Source: Mugil cephalus (Eukaryota; Chordata; Actinopteri; Mugiliformes; Mugilidae). From it: a DNA stretch of 64,000 bases. The translations under genes were made by a program, and so were the position numbers. The stretch is taken from positions 741,001-805,000 of the forward strand of contig NC_061787.1 in assembly GCF_022458985.1 (NCBI RefSeq), read 5' to 3'. Of the stretch, positions 1 through 47,353 are shown piece after piece. The notes below the pieces were generated by a model. That model was not told the DNA's origin. It saw only the letters and a list, made by a program, of their open reading frames with translations, and made no database searches. Within the stretch, counting starts at the first letter, position 1. Every line of letters begins with the position of its first letter.

Positions 1-3000
1 GAGCAGGTTTTGACGCACGGAAACCTGAGCTCTACATTGTTTTCGTTGGCCTGTCACGAACTGAAATGTCGTCAGTAAGTAAATGAGGGGAAAGAAACAG
101 GTGTGACAGGGTGAGTTCATCGTTCAGATGTTCTACAAATACAAACCAAACAAAACAAGAAAAAGAAAGTTGATAAAATATTTCTACGTTTCATTTAACC
201 TAAACTCTGTTTGTTTCCTGCCATCCAGGGACGGCTGCTCTTCCTGGGTCCAGAAAGGACATGAAATATTACATAAATGGAAACGTTTAAGCAAACACAC
301 ACTGGAGATGGGAAATGACAAACTATTGTAACAGAAACTTAAAATGATCATATTTTGAGGAAGATCTTCACACAGACATTTAGAAGAGCTTATAACACAG
401 TTTTACCTTTAAATAAACTAAAAGCACAGTTTGCGTCTGCTAATGTATTGAAGGGGTCAAATTATTGTACTTTATGGGGATTATTGGAGAGTAAATGACA
501 ACAGAGAAATTTCCAAAGGTTCCAAAAATAATAGTAATACACATGCTCTAGTAGTTCTGAGTATTATTATTCCATTTATCTTTATTTGCTTGTCAGATCT
601 AATGATCTGTCTGCACAAATCATTGACAGCACTGATCACATCTGAACATTTATTCGCGTCTTGCTGGACCAAAATCTCTGAGGAATGTTTCGACACCTTG
701 TTGACACCAAGAATTAAGGAGCAGGGTGTACCTAATAAAGTGGCCGGTGAGTATGTGTGTGTGTATTTCTACTCTCATTGTCCGACTGGAACACTTCACT
801 TTACTTCACTTCTATAGCGTCAAATAACCAACGACACTTGAGTTTGCATCAACATTATACAGAATAAACTTCATAATATGACAGAAGCCGTTCCTATTTA
901 ATCCTTTTTGACCTAAATAGCCTCCGGGCACCAGGAGACCTCTACTTGCACTGACTTCACTTTAAGGAGCTGCTTTTGAATCCTTTCAGAACAAGACTCC
1001 AGAAAGACGCAGCCTTTATTTGCACAAACTGCAGTGTTACTCAAAGACCAGTTTTCAGCCAGTTTAAAGCAGATTCAGGAGTTTTCTCCAAGTCCTCCCG
1101 GTTAAAGTCTTCCAGTGCATTAGCCAGCGAGCTCTTCTAAACAGGTTTTCTGCTGGTTGCTTCTTTCCAGGCTTTTATTTCATGTACACAGCACAGTGTG
1201 ACTGCTTCTCTGCACCGTCTGTTCCTACTTTTATATAGCACTTTCCAAACTGACTTCACAAAAAGCTTAATAACAAACGCAGCTTTAGCAATGGGCACAT
1301 CCAAGAAAAAAACGACACAGTCAAAAACTTTAAGTAGGGATTTAAAGGGATTCACAGAGTCCGCTGACATGATTTCCTCTGTGACATCATATCACAGCAT
1401 CTTAATGCAAACGTCCCAGAGAAATAAATAAGATGTGGTTTATTTCCTCCTGTCCGAGGGTCTCAAGGTGCAGGCCTGTGTGGTGCTAAAACGTCTGAGA
1501 TATACGTAACTGATAAGATGTTAAAATCAATTCTGAAACGTTCAGAGTCCCTTCTCCTGAATCTGGGTAAAAGTCTGACATGTTATTTAAGACTTCACCG
1601 AAACTTGACACGTTTAATACAAAGCTGACTCTTTGTTTGTGACTGAAAAGACATCGGAGACACTTTTCTGCTTGGTTTCCTCTGAACAGTACAATGGAAG
1701 TGTGGGACTAGTCTGAGAGTGTTACCTTTTCTGAACCAGGAAGTGACCTCATACCACAGCAGTGAAGACATCAAGCTCAGTATTTGATCATTTGCACATG
1801 TACACAAACTGATTCCTCTGTGTGTTGTTGTCACCGTTTGGCTGATTTCATGCCTGGAGAGATGAGCAGAGATTAAGATCTGGATGAAAACACATGAGTT
1901 TAGATCCTGTCTGAGCCGATACGATGCAGGATAAACCACAGAGGAAGTCGCTGTAGATGCACATGAAAAAGAAGGTGAACCGCTGAACCAACTTAAATGA
2001 ACTGATTCTGTTAATTCATTTATTAAACTTTGATTTAAAAGCCGACCATCTTAAGTCAGATGTAATTAAACTGTTCGATATCTTTTAAATCAACTGTTTG
2101 CTTTGCTGCAGCTCAATTTTAAGGGTTTTCAGTTTTAATTCTCCAGTTTTTTCAACGTAACTATTTTTATGCACAATATTAGTCACTTATGACCCAAAGC
2201 ATGTTTGTTTTTAGAGAAAGTAATTCATGATCCAGATGCATCGTGTCATTTTCGCTGAAATGTATTTTGAATGATTTCAGCTGTTTCATATGAGCCGCCT
2301 GAGACACATTTTAGTGTTTAATGAGACGTTTTATAGTTGAACATAGAAGCACTTCAGTTCACCATGTGTTGTTATACTTCAGTATATTTTTTATCGGGTG
2401 AAATGTACTCGACATTAGTGCTGGTGTTCCTGCTCATAACATTAGTGTAGTAGGCTTAACCACCTGAGACAAGACAAAACTTTGTTAAAACCGAAGGTGC
2501 TGAGGGACATTTAAAGAGCAAACAACAGTAGGAAAAAGGTGTTGCATTACTTATGAACCAACAGGACCGACTTCCTCTGGCTTTCTGTGGTGGACCAGTA
2601 GCTTCCTCAGTGAGTTGGTTCTGCAGACACTTAAAGCCCTGAGTCTCCTGAGAAACAGACACAACTTATACTTTGTTTAGCTCTCTGCCTCCACCTTCTG
2701 GATGTCTGTCATTTTCTTCTCTCTCTGGAGATTGTTGAGTGTTTTGTGCCAAACACTAATTGAACTCTCTGCATCCTGTGCTTGTTCCTGACGCTCACAT
2801 GTTTTCTGAGGATTCATCTAGAAGTTAAGCCAGATAAGATAAAATAATATTTGTCACATGCTCAGTTCTAAATAATACAATATACAGTGAAATGTATCTT
2901 TGTACCTGCAGCCAGTGATAAATAAAAAGGTTTAACCTGATGTGCTGAATTTATTTCTAGCAAAGTGAATATATGTGAGCGTAATGTGTAAATCAGCTAT

Positions 3001-3380
3001 ATTGACCAAGGGTACACACACAGGCTGTTTATTCTCTTTTCGTTTAACCCATTCTTGTGAGTCAGATGCCATATGAACAAAAATTGAATATTGTTAGTTA
3101 CAGTTTGACGAGATGAAATTAAAAGTTGACAAAAAAGCGTAACTATGAAAGATAAAAATGACTAATTTGTGACCAGGACTGACTAAATAGAAAATGACAT
3201 CATTACGTCATCATTACCACAGAGTTTCTAATCAATGACAGAGGCGAAGGTGTCATTCAATGTCCTATTTTGTCAGGGATTTTATAATAATAATAATAAT
3301 AATCTGTATCAATAAAGTTTATTAAAACTCCTCTCCTTCACTTTTGCCACGTTTTTGCTCCTTTCCAAAGAGAGACATGG
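1..3380. other. Non-coding flank upstream of asph
   Basis: I see no exon with matched splice sites or a recognisable protein here. The short open frames are isolated and of ordinary composition. The stretch is AT-rich and contains a short ATA/AAT run near 3286-3302. It could hold distal regulatory sequence or the far end of another gene, but nothing in it supports a specific call. Confidence 0.5.
722..752. repeat. Possible transposon terminus
   Basis: The stretch containing CCTAATAAAGTGGCCGGTGA resembles a motif I recall from many fish genomes at the end of a dispersed DNA element. A complementary-looking motif (CAATCAGCCACAACATTATG) occurs at 59760-59790. The identification rests on memory only. 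Confidence 0.3.
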
Positions 3381-3383
3381 AAC

Positions 3384-3661
3384 CCGGAAGTTGAGTCACA
3401 ATCTGATTGGTGAATGATCTAGATGTCCCGCCCCTAAACACGCCTATTCCCTGATTCCGTGATTCCGATTGGCTGAGTGCAGAGGCAATCACGGTTACTA
3501 TGGACTTTGGCTTTACTGGTATCCAAGAGGGGACGTGATTTTTGGTAGCTTCATCGCGGAGAGCAGAAACTGGACAGGAGCGGTGGCTTTGTGCCCGTTG
3601 TAGTTCCAACTAGAAACACGTTAGCTTGCTAATTCTTTCTCACTTCAGTGGAACACCAACA
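3384..3661 (+). promoter_or_regulatory. asph: asph promoter P1 and 5' UTR
   Basis: Directly upstream of the first asph ATG there is an ETS-type CCGGAAGT at 3384-3391, inverted CCAAT boxes (ATTGG) at 3406-3410 and 3468-3472, and a GC box (CCCGCCCCT) at 3427-3435. I see no TATA box. This is the pattern of a broadly active housekeeping promoter, matching the ubiquitous P1 promoter known for the human ASPH locus. The transcription start cannot be placed exactly. Confidence 0.55.
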
Positions 3662-37785
<34,124 letters not shown>

Positions 37786-38293
37786 ACCAGCCGAAACACG
37801 GCGGACGAACTGCAGGACCGGTAAGAGTTGCTGCGATCAGACGGGGTTCTTCTTCTGTGGATAAAAAACAAAACAAAACGCTGTTTTCCTGAGAGGACGC
37901 GTGAATCTGACGGACTGACTGGTGTTTGTGGACGAACTGTTACGACTGTTGAAGAATCACATCAGACTGAAGGAAGGATCTTTTCTCGGTCATACTACTG
38001 ACTTGACAACAAGCTCAACCCATACGGTACCCTCCCTTCTTAAGACCTGGTTTAAAACCAGGTTCTGGGTTTGTTTTTTTTTTTGTTCTGTCTGAAAAAT
38101 GAAATGAAACGTCCAAACTCTCCGACTGTTCTGGAGATACTCGGTAAAATGGTCAAAAGCTAAACCAATAGAATTATTAGACCGTCTGATAATGTCTTAA
38201 GTTGGACCACTATGCATTCTTTCAGTTTATCACTTTTGCACAATAACACGATGTTAGAAGATGTTAATGAAGAGGATTTATATTTATATTAAA

Positions 38294-38299
38294 AATAAA
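38294..38299 (+). promoter_or_regulatory. asph: Candidate asph polyadenylation signal
   Basis: AATAAA in an A-rich stretch 509 bp past the asph stop codon. It is the first canonical hexamer that I see after the stop on the plus strand. Confidence 0.5.
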
Positions 38300-39197
38300 A
38301 AAATGCAAAGAAAAAAATGCAAACTATAAAAAGTGTCTTTTGTCTTCATTCGATTCTCTGAACTTGTCTTTCTTCTCCTCCATCTCCTTCAACATTTCTT
38401 CTTCTACTCCTCCCTCTTCTACCTTCTTCTTCCTCTGCCAACCTTTAACTAATGTTTCTCCTCCTCCTCATCCTCCTCCTCCATGCACTCAATAAGGAGG
38501 AGTCATGTTGGTGTAAATGTTTACTTCTATACATTCATTGAAATACATCGGAAATACATTACAGTCGAGTGGATATCAGATCACTGCTTTAGTGTAGCCC
38601 TGATGAGCACTGCAAAAAAAAAAAAAAAAAACAATCTGACAAACCTGCCAATAACGAACTCTTTTTTCCTTTTTTTGCAGTGGAATAATACTGATAACAA
38701 TAATATACAATCTTTAAATAAGTTAAGTAAAAACAATCTTTCCCTTCACAGCAGGAGAGGTTAAAGGGGAGTTTGGCTTCTCTCTGGTAGAACGTGTCCA
38801 TGCATGTGAAAAGAGTGGTTGTGGCAACAATATACAGTGCTTTCGTTTTAGAAACACTTTGTGCAAAGTCAAGAAAGAAACAACAACAACAACAAAAAAA
38901 GGTGAAGTTATTCTACCGAAGCAACGTCTCTTTGCCCATTGTGCTGCTTCCTCCTGTTGATAAATGTTCCCTACTTGTTTCTTCACATTTCAGGACCTTA
39001 AAGTGAGTTTTATTGACCACAAGTTACACAAATATTTGACTTTTGTATGCCAACGTGTCTTTAAAGATGCGTACGAACCGCAACCAAATATTTGGCGATT
39101 TATTACCTTATATGGTTTTTCAGTATGAGCCAATGATTTCATTCCTTTTTGCAGCGGCGTCGGCTGCTGACACAGGTTACACCGTTTATGTCCCTCA

Positions 39198-39708
39198 CAT
39201 AGACTGTAAATAAAGATGGACGGTGGAACAGCTGCAGTATAGCTCATAAGCTCCACCTCCTCCATGTTAGTGGGCGGGGCTTGGGCCAAACTAAAACATT
39301 CAAACACACATCAGATCATTTTTTTCAAAGAATGGTTTCTTTCGTTTAAGTTCGTTTATTAAAAATAAGTGAAATGTTCAATTTTTCAGATAAGTTTCGT
39401 TTTAGTCCGTTATTTGACGCCACAGAACATGTGACGTAATGACGACCATCAGTTGCCATGCCAACCACTCCGTTAGGCGGGCCCATGGGACAGTGGTTGT
39501 AGAAACTATTTTTAAAAATAAGTTCAGAGTATAATCAACATTTCCTCGTAGCTGGTGGAGGTGGAGCAGAGCGTAGGATTAATTTAATGTGCTAGTAAGT
39601 CTGGAGGAAGTGTGGGCGGGGCATCGATTTCATGGCTCCGCCCTCAGACTGTACTAATCGGACACATGGAAGTGGAGACGTGTTTCCCATATTTATATAC
39701 AGTCTATG
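39198..39708. mobile_element. Complete 511-bp non-autonomous element with about 22-bp inverted ends
   Basis: The left end CATAGACTGTAAATAAAGAT is matched by the reverse complement of the right end (CATAGACTGTATATAAATAT). Between them are conserved blocks: TGTTAGTGGGCGGGGCTTGG, TTATTTGACGCCA, GCTGGTGGAGGTGGAG and GAAGTGTGGGCGGGGCATC. It has no coding capacity. Partial copies lie at 16190-16570, 24143-24310, 25795-25925, 35086-35150, 48638-49060 and 60402-60730. This is the structure of a MITE-like DNA element; its parent transposase family is unknown to me. Confidence 0.75.
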
Positions 39709-40844
39709 TCCTGCCGTCCTCAAACAGCCTAAAGTCTCAAGTCTGAACTATAAAGTACGCGAAGCCAAAACTCGTATCCGTTGGTATCATCCACTTCACA
39801 TCTCCAGTAACAATGCTTTCATTCCTTTAGGACTCAAAGTTCGAATTTCAGTCTGTTTTAGCTCCGTTTTTAGTCTCCACCAGCTTCTCAGAGATTTATC
39901 TACCTCCTTAAGCTGCTAAAGTTCTTCTCTGTCAGGTGAAAAGTCTGCATGTAAAACCAAAACTAGGAGCTAAAAATCTTTTTAAACTGTGTAAATTAAA
40001 AGTTTTTTCGACTCGCACATCACAGAAACGTCACCACATGTTAATTCTTGCTTAATGAACAGCACAGTACGTAGACGACACGCTGTGTGCGGTCGTCGTG
40101 GACATCAGGACAGATGCTGCTGGCTGGGAAGAGGCTCAGAGACAGGACAGAGCTTATGTGTTTGTGGTTCTGTCTTTGTGAGGACATGTTCTCTCACCGT
40201 GAAGCCTGGTTCTAGGTTCAGCTTTGAGACGGGTTCTCAAAATGTCCGCTGGGGCTGTTATTTGTAGTTTCCCTGGTCTGTTTACTTCATGTGAGTCACG
40301 TCGACGTGCTAGCATTCGTGTTAGCATTCTAGCAGTGTTAGCATTTTAAGCCTGTGTTATCTTTGTGAATGCAAACGTGCACTCGGAGTTCGATAAAGTT
40401 TATTCAAACAGGAGAAAAGGCAGCGTTACTTAGTACGAAGCCGAAACTGCTCTTCCTACTGTCGAGATTCATTTAAACTGACTGTGAACATGTTATAGTT
40501 TATACTTAATTATTTGTAGAATTAAATGTGAAACAGCATTTTATTTTTTGCCTTTTGCATTTTAAAGTTTCATGTATAATATTAAACGGTATTTGTGGTT
40601 TAATTCAAGCGCCGTATTTTTCTGTAATTGTGCGGTGGAACCACTTTGGAGGTTGTGAATTTATTTAACGAGAATCCTCACAAAGATAGAAGATGGAGTC
40701 CTGGGTCGAGTCACTCTCAGAGTTCACATCAACAGGACACAAGGGTTCAGATCCTCCAGCTTAATACTCAGCTGGTACTTGGTGTGTTTTTGAGAACGGT
40801 GTTGGACTAAGTCTTTGTGTGTTTTTGCTGATCGACGTCTGTGT

Positions 40845-43800
40845 TCAGTCCAGGGCCAGTAGTGGTGTACTCGTCTCTCTGTCCGTCTGTCGGAGAGTTC
40901 CCTGTTCCACCGCCGACTGAGACCTGAAACACAGAAAAACCTCCGATGATGCCGGAGTCTGGAACCCCGTCCACATATAGCGTCCATCTCTTTGTAGATG
41001 CACTTAGAACATGAATACATCACTAGTGCACAGATGGAGCTAACTCGTCTTCGGCTCTAAATCAGTTTGAAGTCTGAAGCATAAAATCTCGCAGACCACA
41101 GAAACATCTTCACGTATTAGTTCCCACTTAATGAACAGCTTTAACTTGAAACCTGTTGCCCTAAATTAATCCAACTATTAACCTGTTATATGGTATTTGA
41201 TGCTACATCATCTAAAGGTGTGTAGGTGGGTGGGAGTTTGCTTTCACTGACATTCCTCCTTCTGGTCACCACCACTGCCAGTACTTCCCATTGCTGCTAA
41301 TGTTGCCGATTATTAGAGACGGTAATCGGCCAAAAGTTGGTCAATTGACAGCGTTGTGTCTGTCACACTTGACTGATATGTTAGCAAGCTGAAGTTAGGA
41401 TAACCTAGCTGAAATATTACCATGCTAAAGACTTTAATCGAGTCAGTGACGGCTAAAGTTGAGATGACGCTAGGATAACTAGCTTAAATATTAACCTATG
41501 CAGTGACGGCTAAAGTTAGGATAACGCTAGGACAAGTAGCTTAAATATTAACCTTGTCAGTGACGGCTAAAGTTGAGATGACGCTAGGACAACTAGCTTA
41601 AATATTAACCTTGTCAGTAACGGCTAAAGTTGAGATGACGCTAGGACAACTAGCTTAAATATTACCATGCTAAAAACTTTAATCGAGTCAGTGACGGCTA
41701 AAGTTGAGATGACGCTAGGACAACTAGCTTAAATATTAACCTTGTCAGTAATGGCTAAAGTTGAGATGACGCTAGGACAACTAGCTTAAATATTAACCTT
41801 GTCAGTAACGGCTAAAGTTGAGATGACGCTAGGACAACTAGCTTAAATATTAACCTTGTCAGTAACGGCTAAAGTTGAGATGACGCTAGGACAACTAGCT
41901 TAAATATTACCATGCTAAAGACTTTAATCGAGTCAGTGACGGCTAAAGTTGAGATGACGCTAGGACAAGTAGCTTAAATATTAACCTTGTCAGTGACGGC
42001 TAAAGTTGAGATGACGCTAGGACAAGTAGCTTAAATATTAACCTTGTCAGTGACGGCTAAAGTTGAGATGACGCTAGGACAACTAGGTTAAATATTAACC
42101 TTGTCAGTAATGGCTAAAGTTGAGATGACGCTAGGACAACTAGCTTAAATATTACCTTGCTAATGACTTTAACCTAGTCAGTAGTGGCACAATGAACATA
42201 ATGGTAACGTTACAGTATCTCAGAGTAATATTACGCTCACTCAGGCAGCTACATGCTACCAGACAGAAAAGAGCAGAGCTAATTAGCATGAACAACGTTA
42301 TGTTTATTCTAAGAAGCACACGGACTGTGTTTTTTAACTTATCGCATTGAGGAGGAAAATGTGTTTCCGGTCGAAATTAATATTTATCATGATTTATTTT
42401 ATGTTCAAAATGTTCATATGTTGCTTGTTCTTCACAAATTCTGATGACAAAAGTTACAAAATAGTAAAATCTTCAATTTATATCTTTGTAACAAGTGTTT
42501 GTAACTACTGTATATTTAATCCAGCAAAATCGGTATTTACTCTTTTTTTTTATTTGAAAATGTAAAAATATAATCGGCCGATATTTCGGTTATCAGAATG
42601 TTTTATGGCCTAATATCAGATTTTATGTCAGACCTGGTATTAAACATGCGTCTCCAGATCTGATCTCAGTTTCTCAGGATGCAAATGAGCTGCAGCATCA
42701 TCTTTTAATGAAGCTGTTTCTAATCTCCAGTAATAATATCATTCTTATTATTATTATTATTTATTTCTGAATGAATGAATGAGGTAAAACTCAGCCCCCC
42801 TGTTGAGTATTGGAGGTGTTTAATGCGACTCAGGACTCATAGAGACCGGATCTCTTGAATGAACAGATCATCCGTTTCCTCCTCACCTCTTCATCATGTC
42901 CTTGTCTCCTCCTCCTCCTCCTCCTCCTCCACAGTTCTCCCTGACGTGCAGAGCATCGTAGGTCAGCGTATATTCGGTCTCGTCGTTGTAGTCGGGTCCC
43001 AGCAGCGTTCGCGCCCAGATGCCCATGTCGTACGGTGGAAGCGTCCCCCCGAACTCCGACGGCAAACACTCGGGCTGAATGAGCTGGTGGAGCGAGTTCA
43101 GGTTGTTACCGTGGAGGAAGATCTGCAGGACGAAACAGAGGAGGGAATACAGCCAGTGTGAAAAGAGGAAGAACAAACACAAATGAAGGACAGGCAAAGA
43201 AAAAGTGACGTGTTTTCACCCTTTTCCTGGTCTTGTCTTTGAGGAACGGTTTGATGATGGTGTACATGGCGTGGATGTACCAGGGCTGGTTCACAAAGTG
43301 GATTCCTCCAAACCGAGCCGGGAAACTGTCCTAAAAAGAGGAGCCGGGGCAGAAATGAGTGGGTTCTCTGGCGTCTTAGAGGAGCTGGGTAATATTTGGG
43401 AGCTTGTTTACCTGAAGACCCTCGATGGCCAGTTTGAGAATGTTGGGTGTGAGCTTGGAGGCCTGTTTGAAGGAGAAGTTGCTCCAGTCAATGATCAGGA
43501 TGAAACCGTTGATCTGGAGCTCCGGGTTTTCTATCAGAACCTCCAGAGAGAGCAGGATGGCCCTCAGGATGTCAGTGAACGAGTTCCTGGTGGAGGGAAG
43601 TGTCGGGATCTATCAGCGGTCGATCAATAGTTAAAGAGAGTGTGACGGTCCTTCAGACTCTTAGCGTTAACTGCAGCTCTACAGACTGTGTGTCATCTAT
43701 CTTAGTGTCAACTCTTCGGGCTCTTTGTGTGTGTTTGCTTGTACGTCTTATGTGTCTTAACACCAGACAACCAACAGAACACCGGCTGTTTCAGGAGCCA

Positions 43801-46071
43801 GGTCTGTGGTTGTTTGGGGAATAATCAGGGTCTCGATCACCTTGAGTCTGCACCTAAACCACTAAACCGACCAGGGACGGTCAGTTTGTTACAGCCGGCA
43901 GTCGAATCTTTGGACGGTCTAATATTGGTTAGACTTACAGGTGTTTATATTTTACCTGCTCTGGTCCCAGTTAGAAGCAAACAGGATGAGGATTTTTCTG
44001 CCGTGTTGGTCCGGAGTCTCCAGCACACCCGGGAATCCGTCCATCAGGGCTCGCTTTATGCCCGGGTCGTCCACCTGGTAAACACGGCGGTCAAAGAAAA
44101 CACGCGGAGGTTACTGGAGGATGTACGGAAACAAGTCTGATCCACCACAGCTCCGACTGCAACCTGAAGGTAAAGAATCTGACACCTGTCCTGTAGTTCC
44201 TGAAAGTCCAAAAAGAACAAAGTTCCTCTAAAAACATGTGAAATGGTGCTACTTTTATTCCAGGTTGTGGAGAGTGTAGGTGAATCATCACGGAGTCTCT
44301 GGATTCATTCCTATTGTCCCCAAAAGCCCACGAGTACTTTCCTTATTCCATCTGATGGACCTCAAGATCCAAGATGCACTTCCAGTTTTTTGGGTTCAAA
44401 CCTGCTGATGGTTCAGGTGTGCTGATGTTTTTGTGGTGCAGTGTCCTGTATTTAAATAATTTGTCTAAAAGTGTAAATGAGTGATACTGGCGCAGGCTAC
44501 GTACGTAGGTTACTGCATCTCCTGCTGTTAAAGAGCCTTTAGCGTTTACCGAGTCCATCACCTCCAAACACTTCCATGACTTGTTCATCCAAAGTGTAGA
44601 AACGTACCTTGAAGCTCTGGAACATGTCGAGGTTCTGCTGTCTGAACTGGAAGTACTGGGCCAACAGTCTGAACGTTTCCACCTGGTCAAACTTTCTGGC
44701 TCTGAGGAAGCGAAGGATGAAGTCGTCATCTGTTCGCAGGAAACCGATGTCCGGCCGCGTCACAATCATGTCCCGCACCTGCATTTAACATTTAACATTT
44801 AACATTTAACACGGGCGGAAATATTTTACCAATCTAACAAATATTAAAAACCATTGTTCAAACGCAAATGACAAATCTACTGGCCTATAGCATTTTATTA
44901 GCAAGGAGATTGATATTGTTGAAGCAGAAGGAGGCTTCACTTCTTACTTTTACACATTAGATAAAAGAGATTATAAAAAATCGATAAACTATGAGAGGAA
45001 CTACGTATATCCAAATTCTACTAAACATGGAAGACTGTTGCTGTTATTTATCTTCTCAACAACTTAAGTCAAATGTTCTAATGCCAGTGCTGATGTTACC
45101 CAGGTTGGACAGTTTTTAAATGTTTTGCCGGTTTTTCTCCGCGTTTGTATTGGAAATAAAACATGTGTTCACACTGAAAACCTGTTAAAGGAAGATTTCT
45201 GGGCTGCATCTGTTTCAGGAGTCCAACAGTATCACAGCTGTAGATAATCACTGATGCGTTTAATGTGAATACCTCGGCGAACTGTTACTACAAGTATTAC
45301 AATAATGTAATTGGGATGTGATAATACTCGTGAAGGACCACGATGCACCATGATGCACGATGTCTGTGGGAATGTTGTGAAGTTGTGGAGATGCTACGTC
45401 TGTGGTTGGTGGTTAATGTTCAGTACGAATGGAAAAACCTGAGGGAACTTTGTCTGGGGCCAAGAAACCAACGTAAAGACTTGAGGACTACATACTAACT
45501 TACATACAAGACTAGGTTAAGTTTCTCATTTCTGTAAGTGGTACAAATATAATATAAGCCAACGTGTCTTAAACTCTTTTTATCGTTCCTCTGGTGGTTT
45601 ATGGGACAGCAGCATCTCCATGAACCAATCAGAGCTCTGGACTCCAGTTGTGTTTGATGTAATATGTTATTTTCTTCTGGTTCATTGATAAAAGTCATTA
45701 TAGGATTCAACCAACACAACAAAATTCAGACGAACCCAACAACTTGTTATTTTTTAACTGTGTTCCAGCTTTGATTCCTCCAGAACTAAACCACTTAGAG
45801 AGATTCTGACTTTAATGATAGAAACTTCTATCTGAGTCTTGTCTTTGAAAAGAGACCGAGACCATGAATGAGCTCCAACATGTTCATGAGCATCATTCAG
45901 TTTATTTTGGCCACGTCCTAAAGAATAGTCTGGAATAATCGGAGGTTGAATGGTTGGAATCATTATTACCTGCTGGATGTCCTGATGCAGAGTGTCTGGG
46001 TTTTCGTTCAGCTCTAGTCGAGCCTTCTCCGTCGTCTCGGAGCTGAGGCCGGCGTGGAGGTGAGTCATCAT
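40845..46071 (-). CDS. clvs1: Clavesin-1 (CRAL-TRIO phosphoinositide-binding protein)
   Basis: Coding exons on the minus strand: 45970-46071 (start; [20 protein letters not shown]...), 44608-44778 ([20 protein letters not shown]...), 43956-44074 ([20 protein letters not shown]...), 43412-43586 ([20 protein letters not shown]...), 43220-43330 ([20 protein letters not shown]...), 42887-43122 ([20 protein letters not shown]...) and 40845-40923 ([20 protein letters not shown] then LLALD, stop). All phases join. The order is a CRAL-TRIO N-terminal helical segment, then the lipid-binding fold. Clavesins bind PI(3,5)P2 on clathrin-coated vesicles and late endosomes of neurons. [11 protein letters not shown] favours clavesin-1 over clavesin-2. 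A glycine run (eight GGA codons) near 42915-42935 is not in the human protein. The start may be at 46068 or 46071. An upstream N-terminal segment in human was not found, and the 5' UTR exon is unknown. Confidence 0.94.
41380..42190. repeat. 57-bp minisatellite in the last clvs1 intron
   Basis: About twelve units of 57 bp containing GGCTAAAGTTGAGATGACGC and CTAGCTTAAATATTAACC, some longer through an inserted CATGCTAAAGACTTTAATCG block. It lies between the last two coding exons of clvs1. Confidence 0.93.
45590..45960. repeat. Dispersed repeat family B, copy 2
   Basis: Matches 24340-24780 and 52250-52600 over most of its length. It ends just before the donor of the first clvs1 coding exon (minus strand). 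Confidence 0.8.
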
Positions 46072-47274
46072 GAGTCTGGTTTTCTTCTTGATTTCCAAAA
46101 TTAACAGACGAACAATTATTCCAACTTCTTCCAACCTCAGAGTCCAGGACGTACGTCCAGTTTCAGGATGAAACCTTTGTGACGGTTCAGTTTTTCGTTT
46201 GGTTTGAATAATCCCGCTGAGCGTCTTTCATCCACAATCGTATTCGCTGTCTGAGTTTGTGATGACTTTGATTTCAGATTTCACATTTACAGGAGCAAGA
46301 AACAGTTTGGTCCTTTTAAAGGTTCACAGTTGAAGACAATCGTGGTCTTATTGCGTTTGTTGTACAATCCACTGCGATTTGTCTGGTTTTCCAGCGGTTT
46401 AATGAGCAGCAGCGTTTGCTCTTTGTTCACATCGTTGATGCTTGTGGAGCTGAACGGTGGGAAAAGACAAACTGTTTCAGGTATTTGATGCTGGTTCTCA
46501 TCCTAAATTTGCCCTCCTCCAGCTCTCAGTCGTCACCTTTTCAGACTCTGGATTCAGGTTTTACCGAGTAGCGTCTGCTTCGTCATGATGAGGCTTTAAC
46601 AACAGTTGGTCCCGTTGCTCTGAACTCAATCCAAGAAAAGTCAGTGATCGATGAAGGCAACTCTTTCCAACATGGGCGTCTGCAGCCTGAGAGAGGGAAG
46701 ACCAAAATGTCAAGAGGCAAAGGTTGGAGGACGATCCAAATAATCTTTTATTCATGAATTCATTACATTTTTCTGAAGGTATTGATTGAGTTTTTCATTT
46801 CTTATTTACTTGTGTTTTAAACAAAACAAATCTGCCTACAGGCACAAATAAAGTAACCTGAACCTGAACAGTGAAGTCCACATGAGCATGGCTAAGCTAA
46901 GCTAAGCTAAGCTAAGCTAAGCTAGTCCTTGAACTGTGACTGTGTGTAGCTGTGTAGCTGTTACTAAACACATTTCTGGGGAGGTGCATGTAAATCACGG
47001 CGTTAGATTCTACAGAAGTCTGAATTATTCTCATGATCTCAAGATCTTTGCAGGATCAGTTCCCAACAGAGAGACTCTAGACCAGCTTTACATCACGGAG
47101 CATTCGTAGGCGTCTGTTATTACACAAAAATCTATAAACACGAAATCTGAGTTATTCAAATCACACCTACATTAAGTGATATCGTTACTCTAATAGCAAA
47201 AGGCCTAAGTTACATTTGAGCGTTTTCAGAAAACAACATGTGAAATATTCTGTTTCATGTGCAACACTCCTTCT

Positions 47275-47275
47275 C

Positions 47276-47353
<78 letters not shown>
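47275..47353. repeat. (ATCT)n microsatellite
   Basis: About nineteen perfect ATCT units followed by ATAC/TATA-rich sequence. Confidence 0.97.

Larger units (their letters stand above)
37786..40844. other. Convergent intergenic region and 3' UTRs of asph and clvs1
   Basis: Holds the asph 3' UTR on the left, with a candidate AATAAA at 38294-38299, and the clvs1 3' UTR on the right on the minus strand, with AATAAA complements at 40660-40665 and 40399-40404. It contains the complete inverted-repeat element at 39198-39708. No further exon was recognised. Confidence 0.6.

Noticed and set aside
1137-1939. Open frames of 77-114 residues upstream of asph
   Set aside because: No recognisable domain, no splice-site support, and an ordinary length for chance frames.
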